Below, one piece after another: positions 9,738-17,945 of a stretch of 64,000 nt of DNA (positions are counted from its first letter, which is position 1; each line of letters starts with the position of its first letter). The stretch comes from Pseudoduganella ginsengisoli (GTDB lineage: Bacteria > Pseudomonadota > Gammaproteobacteria > Burkholderiales > Burkholderiaceae_D): the NCBI RefSeq assembly GCF_009720865.1, contig NZ_WNLA01000001.1, positions 1,012,786 to 1,076,785 on the forward strand, written 5' to 3'. Under the pieces are notes generated by a model, which was not told the origin of the DNA, searched no databases, and saw nothing but the letters and a program-made list of their open reading frames with translations. A program made the position numbers and the translations under genes.

Positions 9738-10982
9738 TTACGCCGCGGCCTTCAGCCCATCCAGCGCAGCGCGCAGTTTGCGGCCCGCTTCGTCGATTTG
9801 CGCATCGGTGACGATCAGCGCAGGCGCGAAGCGCACCACGTCGGTACCGGCGATCAGCATCATCAAGCCCTGTGCTTCAGCAGCCTTCTGGATATCTTTC
9901 GACTTGCCTTTCCACGCATCGGCCACGACCACGCCCTGCAGCAGGCCGGAACCGCGCACGAACGACAGGATTTCCGGATAGTCTTTGCACAGACCCTCCA
10001 GCATCGCCACCAGCTTGACGGAAGCTTCCTTCACGCGCGCCAGGAAGGCTGGCTGGTTGATGATGTCCAGCACGGTCAGCGCCACAGTGGCAGCCAGCGG
10101 GTTGCCGCCGTACGTGGTGCCATGGCTGCCCACGTTCAGCGTCTTGGCCAGTTCTTCGGTGGTCAGCATCGCGCCGATCGGGTAGCCGTTGCCCAGCGCC
10201 TTGGCCGAGGTCAGCACGTCCGGGGTCACGCCGTAGCCCTGGTAAGCGAACAGGTGGCCGGTACGGCCCATGCCGCACTGCACTTCGTCGAAGATCAGCA
10301 CTGCGCCAGTCTTGTCGCACAGGTTGCGCAACTCTTGCAGGAATTCCTTGTTGCCCGGTACCACGCCGCCTTCGCCTTGCACCGGTTCGACGATCACTGC
10401 GCACACGTCATCGGTAATGGCAGCGCGCGCTGCTTCGATGTTGTTGTACTCGATGTGGTTGATTGCTGGCGGCAGCGGCTCGAAGCCTTCCGTGTATTTC
10501 GCCTGGCCGCCGACGGAGACGGTGAACAGCGTACGGCCATGGAACGACGACAGGCACGACACGATGCGGGACTTGTGCTCGCCGAACTTGGTGTGGGCGT
10601 GCTTACGCGCCAGTTTCAAGGCGGCTTCGTTGGCTTCCGCGCCGGAGTTGCAGAAGAAAGCGCGGTCGGCGAACGTGGCTTCCGTCAGCGCCAGCGCCAG
10701 GCGCAGCACAGGTTCGTTGGTGTAGCCATTACCCAGGTGCCACAGCGTGTTGGCTTGCTTGGTCAGGGCGTCAACCAGGATCGGGTTGCAGTGGCCCAGC
10801 GAGGCCACGGCGATACCGGACGTGAAGTCCAGGTATTGCTTGCCGTTCTGATCCCACAGGTCCAGGCCCGAAGCACGTACCGGCACCATCGCGGCTGGCG
10901 CGTAGGTTGGAACGATCACATCATCAAAAGTCTGCCGGGTGACAGGGCGAGTGGTTACAGAAGAGTCAAGCTTTGCATTCAT
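9738..10982 (-). CDS. astC: succinylornithine/acetylornithine aminotransferase AstC (AruC)
   Basis: This PLP-dependent class III aminotransferase (414 residues from the ATG at 10982) converts succinylornithine and 2-oxoglutarate to succinylglutamate semialdehyde and glutamate, the third AST step. Motifs: CNSGAEANEAALKLARK near the N-terminal third, FDEVQCGMGRTG, and the PLP lysine at about position 261 in TSAKALGNG. A TTG four codons upstream is possible, but the ATG has GGGGA just before it. It is the first gene of the operon and carries the regulated promoter at 11038-11080. The same family also acts in arginine synthesis, but operon context favours the catabolic role. Confidence 0.95.
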   Translation of the reverse strand: MNAKLDSSVTTRPVTRQTFDDVIVPTYAPAAMVPVRASGLDLWDQNGKQYLDFTSGIAVASLGHCNPILVDALTKQANTLWHLGNGYTNEPVLRLALALTEATFADRAFFCNSGAEANEAALKLARKHAHTKFGEHKSRIVSCLSSFHGRTLFTVSVGGQAKYTEGFEPLPPAINHIEYNNIEAARAAITDDVCAVIVEPVQGEGGVVPGNKEFLQELRNLCDKTGAVLIFDEVQCGMGRTGHLFAYQGYGVTPDVLTSAKALGNGYPIGAMLTTEELAKTLNVGSHGTTYGGNPLAATVALTVLDIINQPAFLARVKEASVKLVAMLEGLCKDYPEILSFVRGSGLLQGVVVADAWKGKSKDIQKAAEAQGLMMLIAGTDVVRFAPALIVTDAQIDEAGRKLRAALDGLKAAA

Positions 10983-11037
10983 GTCATTCCCCAAAAGTAG
11001 AGATTCGTTTCCCCATTACTACGAGGCGCGGTGTCCC

Positions 11038-11043
11038 ATTATA
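11038..11043 (-). promoter_or_regulatory. astC promoter -10 element
   Basis: The minus strand reads a perfect TATAAT here, about 55 bases upstream of the astC ATG. No good -35 hexamer exists 16-18 bases upstream (the sequence there is AAGAGT-like), as expected for a promoter that needs an activator. The ArgR-type site lies exactly where the -35 should be. Confidence 0.65.
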
Positions 11044-11044
11044 A

Positions 11045-11080
11045 AAAGCGGGATGCTAAAACTCTTTTGTGGATGCGACA
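11045..11080 (-). promoter_or_regulatory. candidate ArgR (AraC-type) operator of the AST operon
   Basis: The minus strand reads TGTCGC-N8-AA at 11080-11065, an exact match to the half-site consensus described for Pseudomonas aeruginosa ArgR. A second, degenerate half-site (TTTAGC followed by the shared ATCC) begins 20 bases further on, giving the direct-repeat arrangement expected for this regulator. The pair covers the -35 region upstream of the TATAAT. An ArgR-like protein is encoded at 14178-15131. The consensus is from memory and the second half-site is weak. Confidence 0.6.
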
Positions 11081-11094
11081 AGGTTTTTCATTTT

Positions 11095-12159
11095 TCAGAA
11101 GGTATGCAAAATCCCCGCTTGCATGCCCCTGATATCCCCGCCAGGCAATGGGGAACGCACTTGCGCGCCAGGTGATACAACCGCAGCGCCGCTGAGGAAA
11201 AAACTGTTACGCAAATCCTGTTGCTCCAGGCGCGACAGCGTGCCATACAACGTGGTTCGGGTTGACAAAAAATAACGCCCCATCACCCCCAGTTGCGACG
11301 CATCGCCATGTCCTGCGCCGGCAACCCGGTCGTGCAGGCTTGCCCAGCCCACGCTGACGGAAGCTTGCGGGTGGAAGCGGTATTGCGCCGACACTTGCGC
11401 AATGCGCGTGTTCAAGGCGCCATCCGTGCGCCGTTCCGCGCCTGCCGAGCCATAAACTGTCCACGCGCCATTAAGCCGGTAAGACGCTCCCACCGTGCTG
11501 CGTTTTGCCGTCGCATTCAGCGCCAGCGTGCGCACGGCCTGCCAGTTGGCGCCGATATACAGGTCGTCCCTGCTGTATTCCGCCGCTAGATGCGTATTGC
11601 GGTTGGCGGCCCGTTCATCAAGCGGCGCCGCGCCCCCGGTCGCGCCACGGGCCAGCAACGCCTGCACTTTGATGCCGCCGATATCGGAAAACAGGCCGAT
11701 GGCGTTATCTGCCCGCGGCGGCGCGCCCAGCAAATTATTCCAGCCTGACGCCTGGGTGGCGCTGGTGAACGCATCATATTTGCCATTCATAATGAATTGC
11801 GGCGTGTTTTGCCGTCCCAGCCGGATTTCACCCAGTTGCCCCGCCAGCCCTATCCACGCCTGGCGATTGGCGAAACGGTTGGCGTCCGGCGCCGTGCCAT
11901 CGTCGGCGTTCAAGCCGATTTCCAGCGTGAAGTTCGCGCTCGTGCCGCCCCCCAGGTCTTCCCTGCCCCTCAAGCCGATGCGGCTGGCCAATAAACTGCT
12001 GGTATCGAGCCGCGTGACCGGCGGAGCGCCATCAGCGTGGATGTGCGTGACAAAGGCGTCGAGCACGCCATACATGGAAACATTGCTCTGGGAATAAGCT
12101 GCATTGCAGCTTAGAAGCAACAGCCAGGGCGCTACGCAGTGGCGGCGGGGATGACGCAT
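11095..12159 (-). CDS. Gram-negative trimeric porin (OmpC/Burkholderia type)
   Basis: The 354-residue product has an N-terminal signal peptide (hydrophobic PWLLLLSCNAAYS) and then QSNVSMYGVLDAFVTHI, the usual first strand of betaproteobacterial 16-strand porins. Later strands include SRIGLRGREDLGGGTSANFTLEIG and IRLGRQNTPQF, and the chain ends in HTF with a C-terminal phenylalanine needed for outer-membrane assembly by Bam. It would let small hydrophilic solutes through the outer membrane. GGAGAG precedes the ATG. It lies directly upstream of astC in the same direction, so a role in arginine or amino-acid uptake is possible but only inferred. Confidence 0.9.
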   Translation of the reverse strand: MRHPRRHCVAPWLLLLSCNAAYSQSNVSMYGVLDAFVTHIHADGAPPVTRLDTSSLLASRIGLRGREDLGGGTSANFTLEIGLNADDGTAPDANRFANRQAWIGLAGQLGEIRLGRQNTPQFIMNGKYDAFTSATQASGWNNLLGAPPRADNAIGLFSDIGGIKVQALLARGATGGAAPLDERAANRNTHLAAEYSRDDLYIGANWQAVRTLALNATAKRSTVGASYRLNGAWTVYGSAGAERRTDGALNTRIAQVSAQYRFHPQASVSVGWASLHDRVAGAGHGDASQLGVMGRYFLSTRTTLYGTLSRLEQQDLRNSFFLSGAAVVSPGAQVRSPLPGGDIRGMQAGILHTF

Positions 12160-12189
12160 GGTGCACTCTCCAAGAATCTTGCACAGAGG

Positions 12190-12219
12190 TTGTTTTCCTG
12201 GCTTTTAGTCAGCTATGCT
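12190..12219 (+). promoter_or_regulatory. possible sigma-70 promoter for the sensor kinase gene
   Basis: TTGTTT at 12190-12195 and TATGCT at 12214-12219 are separated by 18 bases and lie 45 bases before the kinase ATG. The match is moderate and based on hexamers only. Confidence 0.35.
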
Positions 12220-12264
12220 GTACTGGACGGACATGCATGATGTCCGACCCAGACTACTACCAAA

Positions 12265-14181
12265 ATGCGAACAGCACGAGACCGGATTGCCGCGCTTTAT
12301 GCTCAGGCACTAGCTTGGCTATGCCTGTTGCTGCTGGCGTTAGTTGCATCCCCGCCACAGGCCCAGGAAATGGCCGCCGACACGCCGCACGCGCTGTTCC
12401 TGACAGTGCCGCAGCGCGCATGGCTGGCGGAACACCCGGTGTTGAAAGTCGCGGTCGACACCAACCGCGCGCCCGTCGAATGGCGCGGCGAAGACGGCGT
12501 GATGCGGGGCATTTCACCCAACATGCTGCAGCGGATCGAAACCATGCTGGGCGTGCGCTTTGAATTGGTGCCCAGCGCCAGCATTGCGGACCAGATCGAC
12601 AAGCTCAAACGGGGCGAAGTCGATATCGTGTCCGCGATTTCACAAACGCCGGAACGCAGCAAGTACCTGTCCGTTACGGCGCCCTTCATCACCACGCCGA
12701 TCGTGATTTACAACCGGGTCGGCGCCCCGCCCACCGGCGGGCTGGCGGGACTGGCCGGCAAGCGCGTGGGCGTTTCCGCCCGCACCAACGTGGAAGAAAG
12801 CTTGCGCAAGGATTGGACGGCAATCCATACGGTCCCCGTGCAAAACTTCCGCGAGGCCACGGACTGGCTGCGCTCCGGCGACCTCGATGCGTTTGTCGGC
12901 CCGCTGATGACGGGCACGCACCAGCTGGTGGAACAAGGCGCCAGCGATATCCGCGTGGCCGGTGAAACGGATTATGCATACCAGATCGGCTATGGCATCC
13001 GCAACGAACTGGCGCCTTTGCTGCCCCTGATGGATATGGCGCTGGCAGCGATTCCCCGCGCCGAGCGGGACGCCATCCGGCAGAAATGGAGCACGATCCA
13101 GTTTTCACACGATATCGATTACCGTCCGCTGGGCGCCCTGGCGCTGGCCGTGCTGGTGGCTATTGTATTTATCGTGCAGTTGCGCGTGATGGTGAAGCGG
13201 CGCACGGCGCAACTGCAGGATGAAGTGTCGGTGCGGCGTGCGCGCGAAGAAGAAATCCGCGAATTGAATGCGGCGCTGGAACAGCGGGTGGAACAGCGCA
13301 CGGCCCAGTTGCGGCAGGCGAATGAAGAATTGCAGCTGGCTGCCGACCAGCTGGTGCAGACGGAAAAAGTCGCATCGCTGGGGCGCCTGGTGGCGGGCAT
13401 TGCCCATGAATTAAATACGCCGCTGGGCAGCACGCTGACTGCCGCCACCACCTTGCGCGACCTGGTACGCGACTTTGGCGACGGCCTGTCCAACGGTGCG
13501 CTGAAAAGGTCGCAGGCGGAAGAACTGGTGCGCCAGTGCCAGCAAGCGTGCGGCATCATCGAGCGCAATTCGCACCGGGCAGCCGGGCTGATAGAAAACT
13601 TCAAGGAAATCGCAGTCGACCAGGCCAGCGAGCGGCGCCGCCGCTTCCGGCTGCGCACCACCGTGGAAGAAGTCATCATCACGCACCGCAATGCATGGAA
13701 AAGCACGCCGCACACGATTACCGTGGAAATTCCCGACACGGTCGAATTGGACAGCTTCCCCGGCCCGCTGGCGCAAGTACTGTCGAATTTGCTGGAAAAT
13801 TCGCTGGTGCATGCGTTTGCCAATCATCCGGCCGGCCGGGTGACCATCCACGCCAGCGTGACGGAGCAGCGCGTGTGCCTGTCGTACAGCGACAATGGCG
13901 CCGGGATCCCAACCGAATTCCGCAACAAGGTCTATGACCCGTTCTTTACCACGCGCATGGGTCAGGGCGGTTCGGGACTGGGCCTGTATATCGTGCAGAC
14001 ACTGGTGTCCGGCGTCCTGGGCGGCACGATCGCGCTGCACAGCGAACCTGGCAACGGCACGCAATTCCACATCACGCTGCCGCTGGTGGCGCCGGAACCG
14101 AATGATGCGACGGCGCAGGCCACGCACGGCGTCGTTGGGCTGCCCGTGAATGAAACGGAGCCGCAACGGCGGATAGCTTAA
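12265..14181 (+). CDS. orphan sensor histidine kinase with periplasmic solute-binding (SBP_bac_3) sensor
   Basis: The 638-residue protein begins with a signal/anchor segment (15-34). A type-3 extracellular solute-binding domain follows (about 55-280; HPVLKVAVDTNRAPVEWRGEDG, GEVDIVSAISQTPERSKYLSVTAPF), then a transmembrane helix (about 287-306) and a coiled coil (310-365). The kinase core has the phospho-acceptor His381 in GIAHELNTPLGS, the N box (LLENSLVHAF) and the glycine boxes DNGAGIP and GGSGLGLYIV. It has no receiver domain and no response-regulator gene lies beside it. Such SBP domains often bind amino acids. Its place between the porin/AST operon and the ArgR-like gene suggests an amino-acid ligand, but that is inference. 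Its stop overlaps the convergent regulator's stop. Confidence 0.92.
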   Translation: MRTARDRIAALYAQALAWLCLLLLALVASPPQAQEMAADTPHALFLTVPQRAWLAEHPVLKVAVDTNRAPVEWRGEDGVMRGISPNMLQRIETMLGVRFELVPSASIADQIDKLKRGEVDIVSAISQTPERSKYLSVTAPFITTPIVIYNRVGAPPTGGLAGLAGKRVGVSARTNVEESLRKDWTAIHTVPVQNFREATDWLRSGDLDAFVGPLMTGTHQLVEQGASDIRVAGETDYAYQIGYGIRNELAPLLPLMDMALAAIPRAERDAIRQKWSTIQFSHDIDYRPLGALALAVLVAIVFIVQLRVMVKRRTAQLQDEVSVRRAREEEIRELNAALEQRVEQRTAQLRQANEELQLAADQLVQTEKVASLGRLVAGIAHELNTPLGSTLTAATTLRDLVRDFGDGLSNGALKRSQAEELVRQCQQACGIIERNSHRAAGLIENFKEIAVDQASERRRRFRLRTTVEEVIITHRNAWKSTPHTITVEIPDTVELDSFPGPLAQVLSNLLENSLVHAFANHPAGRVTIHASVTEQRVCLSYSDNGAGIPTEFRNKVYDPFFTTRMGQGGSGLGLYIVQTLVSGVLGGTIALHSEPGNGTQFHITLPLVAPEPNDATAQATHGVVGLPVNETEPQRRIA

Positions 14182-15131
14182 CCCGTCAACTTGCGCTGCC
14201 GCTCCTCGCGCGGCGTATTGCCAAACAAGGCGCCGAACGCCGTGGAAAAATGCGAGCCAGAAGAAAACCCGCACATCAGCCCCACCTGCACGATCGAATG
14301 ATTGGTTTCCAGCAGCAGCTGCTTTGCCCGCTGCAAGCGCAATTCCAGGTAATACCGGGAAGGCAAACTCCCCAGGTATTGCTTGAACAAGCGCTCCAGC
14401 TGGCGCCGCGATAGCCCCACCAGCCCCGCGATATCATCGGTCGACAGCGGTTCTTCAATATTCGCTTCCATCAGGGTCACGGCTTCCGACAGCTTCGGCT
14501 GCAGCGCGCCAAAGCGCGCCTGCAAGGCCACCCGCTGCCGTTCTTCCGGGCCACGCACCTTGTCGATGCACAGCGCTTCCTTGATTTCCGCCTGCACGTT
14601 GGCGCCGTACAGCGCCTCAACGAGGGTCAGCGCAAAGTCCGCGCTGGCGCCGCCGCCACAGCAGCTTAAATGCGGGCCATCGATTTCAAACAGGTTCGGT
14701 GCGAGGATGGCCCGCGCATCGATATCTTCCGCGTCGCCGTATAAATTCCACGGCAGCGCAATGCGCACGCCGCCCATCAGGCCCGCTTGCGCCAGCCACA
14801 AGACGCCCGCCCCCACGCCGCCCCAGAATTGCGCGCCGCGGCAGCGCTCAATGACGGCGCGGATTTGCTGCTGCGGCAGCGGCGCCTGGGTTTCATCGGC
14901 CACCAGCAGCGCGATATGCCAGCTGTGATTCGGCAGGCTGTGATGCGGCCCATCGAGCAATTGCTGCGGCGTGCACACATCCAGCACCAGTTGCTGTGGC
15001 CGGACGCGGGCGGCCAGCCGCAACGGCTGCGCCAGGCCGGCCCACGTCAGGGTATCCGCCTCGCCCGCGTTTACCAGCAGCACGCGCAGCGGCTGTTCCT
15101 GGGCCAGGTGGGACAAATTTGCAAACGACAT
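14178..15131 (-). CDS. argR: AraC-family regulator, ArgR-like (GATase1-like domain plus HTH)
   Basis: The 317-residue protein has a DJ-1/PfpI (class I amidotransferase-like) N-terminal domain (about 15-190) and a C-terminal AraC double HTH (about 215-310). The C-terminal half (LMEANIEEPLSTDDIAGL, SRRQLERLFKQYLG, PSRYYLELRLQRAKQLL, CGFSSGSHFSTAF) is strikingly close to Pseudomonas aeruginosa ArgR, the arginine-responsive activator of the aru/AST operon. A matching half-site lies at the astC promoter 3 kb away, so the likely target is the AST operon, perhaps also gdhB. The last bases overlap the stop codon of the convergent kinase gene. The GlxA-type regulator of glycine-betaine catabolism (GbdR) is the main alternative. 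Confidence 0.85.
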   Translation of the reverse strand: MSFANLSHLAQEQPLRVLLVNAGEADTLTWAGLAQPLRLAARVRPQQLVLDVCTPQQLLDGPHHSLPNHSWHIALLVADETQAPLPQQQIRAVIERCRGAQFWGGVGAGVLWLAQAGLMGGVRIALPWNLYGDAEDIDARAILAPNLFEIDGPHLSCCGGGASADFALTLVEALYGANVQAEIKEALCIDKVRGPEERQRVALQARFGALQPKLSEAVTLMEANIEEPLSTDDIAGLVGLSRRQLERLFKQYLGSLPSRYYLELRLQRAKQLLLETNHSIVQVGLMCGFSSGSHFSTAFGALFGNTPREERQRKLTG

Positions 15132-15148
15132 CGGCGGTATTCTGGTTG

Positions 15149-16069
15149 TTATTCAGGAGCGAGAACAGTCGGCGGACGCGACGTGCTCCACTGACTGGCA
15201 ATCATACCGGAGATCATCAATACCGCGCCCAACATCCCGCTCCATGCCAGTGTTTCGCCCAGCCATATGTAGCCGAAAATGGCGGCGCAGCCGGGTTCGA
15301 ATGCATACATGACCGCCGCTTCATTGGCCGTGCTGTGGCTCTGGCCCCACGTTTGCAGTGAAATGATGGCTGCCGTCGCCACCACGCCCAGGTACAGCAA
15401 ATTGGCCTGGTACAGCTGCAAGCCCTTGGCGATGTATGCCCAGTAATCGTTGATATCCTGCGGTCCCGCCACGTCGCCGCGCGGCACTTCGCGCAGCGCG
15501 ATCCACAGCGCAGCGCATACGGCCACGGTAAAGATTTGCGCCGCCGTCAGCGACATCAGGCGCTCCGCCTTGCGGGTCTGCACTTCCATCAGTTTCACGT
15601 ACAGGCCGAACGCCAGCGCCGCCCCCAGCGCCAGCGTATCGCCTTTACCCCAGATAAAAGCACCATCCCAGCACAGTGCAAACAGGCCGGCCAGCGCCAA
15701 TCCCAGCGCGACGATGATGCGGCGCTCCGGCAGCTTGCCGGCAAAGACGCCCAGCAGCGGCGGCACCAGCACGTTCAGGCCGCACACGAAGGCATTGCGG
15801 TTGGACGTCGTCAGCGCCAGCCCTTCCACCTGAAATAAATAGCAAAAGAACAGCAGCACGCCGCTGATGGCGCCATAGCGCAAATCCGCTTTCGATGCGC
15901 GCAGCAGGAACGGCGACAGCAGCAGGCTGGCAATACTGAAACGCACCACGACTATCCAGTTGGCTGACAAATAATCCGTCATGTTTTTCATGGCGGGGAA
16001 CGTGGTGCCCCACACCACGGTGACAACGAAAAGGGCAAGAATGCCGCGGAAATGAGCAGTCATGGTCAT
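15149..16069 (-). CDS. EamA/DMT-family inner-membrane transporter
   Basis: The start MTMTAHFRGILALFVV was chosen because it gives a normal DMT N-terminus; the open frame extends 23 codons further upstream. The roughly 306-residue protein has ten predicted transmembrane segments in two EamA repeats (VVWGTTFPAMKNM in the first; AAVMYAFEPGCAAIFGYIWLGE in the second, the typical EamA signature). Substrates of such exporters are amino acids or metabolites, and none can be named here. It is divergent from a MarR regulator 74 bases away, a common arrangement where the MarR protein represses the transporter. Confidence 0.88.
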   Translation of the reverse strand: MTMTAHFRGILALFVVTVVWGTTFPAMKNMTDYLSANWIVVVRFSIASLLLSPFLLRASKADLRYGAISGVLLFFCYLFQVEGLALTTSNRNAFVCGLNVLVPPLLGVFAGKLPERRIIVALGLALAGLFALCWDGAFIWGKGDTLALGAALAFGLYVKLMEVQTRKAERLMSLTAAQIFTVAVCAALWIALREVPRGDVAGPQDINDYWAYIAKGLQLYQANLLYLGVVATAAIISLQTWGQSHSTANEAAVMYAFEPGCAAIFGYIWLGETLAWSGMLGAVLMISGMIASQWSTSRPPTVLAPE

Positions 16070-16129
16070 TTTGTCTATATACATGAACCGCATATAGTAC
16101 CGTGGCTGCGTCTGCCGCGTGCGGGACGC

Positions 16130-16135
16130 TATAAT
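16130..16135 (+). promoter_or_regulatory. -10 element of the marR-type gene
   Basis: A perfect TATAAT ends only 8 bases before the ATG at 16144. Initiation 6-8 bases downstream would produce a message with almost no leader. No convincing -35 hexamer is seen. The region is also the control region of the divergent EamA gene, so it is a natural site for MarR autoregulation. Confidence 0.5.
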
Positions 16136-16143
16136 CAAACTCT

Positions 16144-16581
16144 ATGGGCGAACGATATTTGAAGAGTATCCGGCTGCTGGCCGAATGCATGCAGGGCTTT
16201 GAGCGCCTGTCGGGTGAGCACGTGCGCAAGCACGGACTGACCCATGCCCAATTCGACATCATTGCCACGCTCGGTAATACGGAAGGCATGTCGTACAAGG
16301 AATTGGGTGAAAAAACCCTGATCACGAAAGGCACGCTGACTGGCGTGATTGAGCGGCTGGAGCAAAAAGGCCTGGTGGAGCGGGAACGCAGTCTCGATGA
16401 CAAGCGTTCATGGTTCATCCGCCTGACGCCGAAGGGTGACCGGATGTTCCGCGACGTGTTTCCCCAAGTCGTGTCGGAAGGCAGCGCCGTGTTTGCGCAC
16501 TTTACTGAAAATGATTTCGCCGCCCTGGAGCAAACGCTGTCCGGCTTGAAGCAAGTGATTGCCGCCGGCAGCGACAGCTAA
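16144..16581 (+). CDS. MarR-family transcriptional regulator
   Basis: The 145-residue protein has the MarR winged helix: helix-turn-helix around HGLTHAQFDIIATLGNTEG and MSYKELGEKTLITKGTLTGV, then the wing with the DxRSxxIxLT-like motif DDKRSWFIRLTPKG. It binds DNA as a dimer and would respond to an unknown small ligand. It is divergent from the EamA transporter, the likely target. It is followed 27 bases later by a small conserved-looking gene in the same direction, so the two may be cotranscribed. Confidence 0.93.
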   Translation: MGERYLKSIRLLAECMQGFERLSGEHVRKHGLTHAQFDIIATLGNTEGMSYKELGEKTLITKGTLTGVIERLEQKGLVERERSLDDKRSWFIRLTPKGDRMFRDVFPQVVSEGSAVFAHFTENDFAALEQTLSGLKQVIAAGSDS

Positions 16582-16608
16582 TTCCCAACAAGAACATTGA
16601 AGAAAACC

Positions 16609-16899
16609 ATGTCTCTGAAAACTACCTTGATTCCCGGTGTTGCCGCGCCAGACTTTGATAAACAAATCATTACCAACCTGTTGCTGGACCACGTGACGCA
16701 AGAAGAAGTGCGCCAGCAAAAACTGTTGATCGGCATCCGCAACGATGACGGCGACATCTACCGCCTGATCGGCGCTACCAAGCACAACAGTTTCAACAAC
16801 GCCATCGAAGAATTGTTCGACCTGGACTTGACGGATGAGTTGCAAGATACCGAAGGCACGGTGGAAGGCTGCGACGCCATCTTCAGCGCCGCGGAATAA
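16609..16899 (+). CDS. small acidic protein of unknown function
   Basis: The 96-residue product starts MSLKTTLIPGVAAPDFDKQI, with GAAGA upstream of the ATG. It is soluble, acidic at the C-terminus (DLDLTDELQDTEGTVEGCD), and has no signal peptide or membrane segment. I do not recognise a family. It lies between marR and the HDOD gene, all on the plus strand. Normal codon use supports a real gene. Confidence 0.7.
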   Translation: MSLKTTLIPGVAAPDFDKQIITNLLLDHVTQEEVRQQKLLIGIRNDDGDIYRLIGATKHNSFNNAIEELFDLDLTDELQDTEGTVEGCDAIFSAAE

Positions 16900-16999
16900 G
16901 CGCAACGTGCGCCAATTGGGCGCATAATTTGCGGAAAATTTCAGCAAAGTATGTCACAATGGATTAGTTCCACATGGCAACATTCTGGATGATTTCGTA

Positions 17000-17836
17000 A
17001 TGAATCGACTGGCCGCCTTCAAGCACATTTCCGCGCAAGCTGCGCGGGGGGAACTTGCGTTCCCAACCAATGTGGCGGCCTCGCTGAAGTTGCAGCAGGC
17101 GCTCAACGATCCTGACTGCCACGCGGATACGGCCGTCAAACTGATCCAGGCCGATCCCTTGATGGCGGCCCGCACGGTCGCCATTGCGAATTCTGTTGCT
17201 TACAACCGTTCCGGCACGCAAATTTCCGGCGTGCGCCCGGCGGTTCAGCGCCTCGGTGTCCGCACCCTGCAATCGCTGGTGGCGGCACTGATCGTGCGCC
17301 AGCTGGGCAGCACGATTACCGATCCCGCACTGAAAACCATGGCGTCGCAATTGTGGGAACACACGGCCCACGTGGCGGCGCTGGCGCAAGTGATTGCCCG
17401 CCGCGTCACGCACGTCGATCCGGATACCGCTTTATTTACCGGCATCGTGCACGAAGTGGGCGGGTTTTACATACTGTCGCGGGCGCAGGAATTCCCCGGC
17501 ATCATGGATGGCTATCCGGAAGACTGGGTCGAACATGGCGAAGTGGAAATCGGCCGCGGCGTGTTGCGCAAGCTGAATATGCCGGAAGCCGTCATGAATT
17601 CGGTGGAAGCCATGTGGGAAGGCTTGCGTGCCTTGCCACCGGAAAACCTGGGCGACACCTTGCTACTGGCCAACGACCTGGCGCCCGTTCCCTCCCCCCT
17701 GCACCAGCCGCCCGGCGCCACCACCCGTGCAGGCGCCCGCACCATTGATTTCGTGGTGGGCGATGGCACGCTCGATGACATCTTGCGGGAATCCGATGAA
17801 GAAGTGAAATCGCTGATTGCCGTGCTCATGCTGTGA
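17000..17836 (+). CDS. HDOD domain protein
   Basis: The 278-residue protein consists of one HDOD domain (about 15-215), the catalytically dead relative of HD phosphohydrolases. Typical stretches are ARGELAFPTNVAASLKLQQ, IQADPLMAARTVAIANSVAY, VRPAVQRLGVRTLQSLVAAL and LFTGIVHEVGGFYIL. HDOD proteins act in signalling, often in c-di-GMP or motility networks, as binding scaffolds. No GGDEF, EAL or receiver domain is fused. The C-terminal tail (220-278) is proline-rich then acidic. Confidence 0.9.
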   Translation: MNRLAAFKHISAQAARGELAFPTNVAASLKLQQALNDPDCHADTAVKLIQADPLMAARTVAIANSVAYNRSGTQISGVRPAVQRLGVRTLQSLVAALIVRQLGSTITDPALKTMASQLWEHTAHVAALAQVIARRVTHVDPDTALFTGIVHEVGGFYILSRAQEFPGIMDGYPEDWVEHGEVEIGRGVLRKLNMPEAVMNSVEAMWEGLRALPPENLGDTLLLANDLAPVPSPLHQPPGATTRAGARTIDFVVGDGTLDDILRESDEEVKSLIAVLML

Positions 17837-17889
17837 TGCGGGCGGATTAGCAGTTTCCCTCTATAGCCCATATTTTGTGCGGCGCAATA

Positions 17890-17928
17890 GGTTGCGAGAT
17901 TAATGATATATTGAAACTAATCTCAACC
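17890..17928 (+). promoter_or_regulatory. inverted repeat upstream of the class V aminotransferase
   Basis: GGTTGCGAGATTA and TAATCTCAACC form an inverted repeat, with two extra bases in the left arm, around the AT-rich core ATGATATATTGAAAC. It sits 18-56 bases before the ATG. The core contains a TATATT that could be a -10. It may be an operator or a leader hairpin; the regulator is unknown. Confidence 0.4.
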
Positions 17929-17945
17929 AAACCAACCGCACTGTA

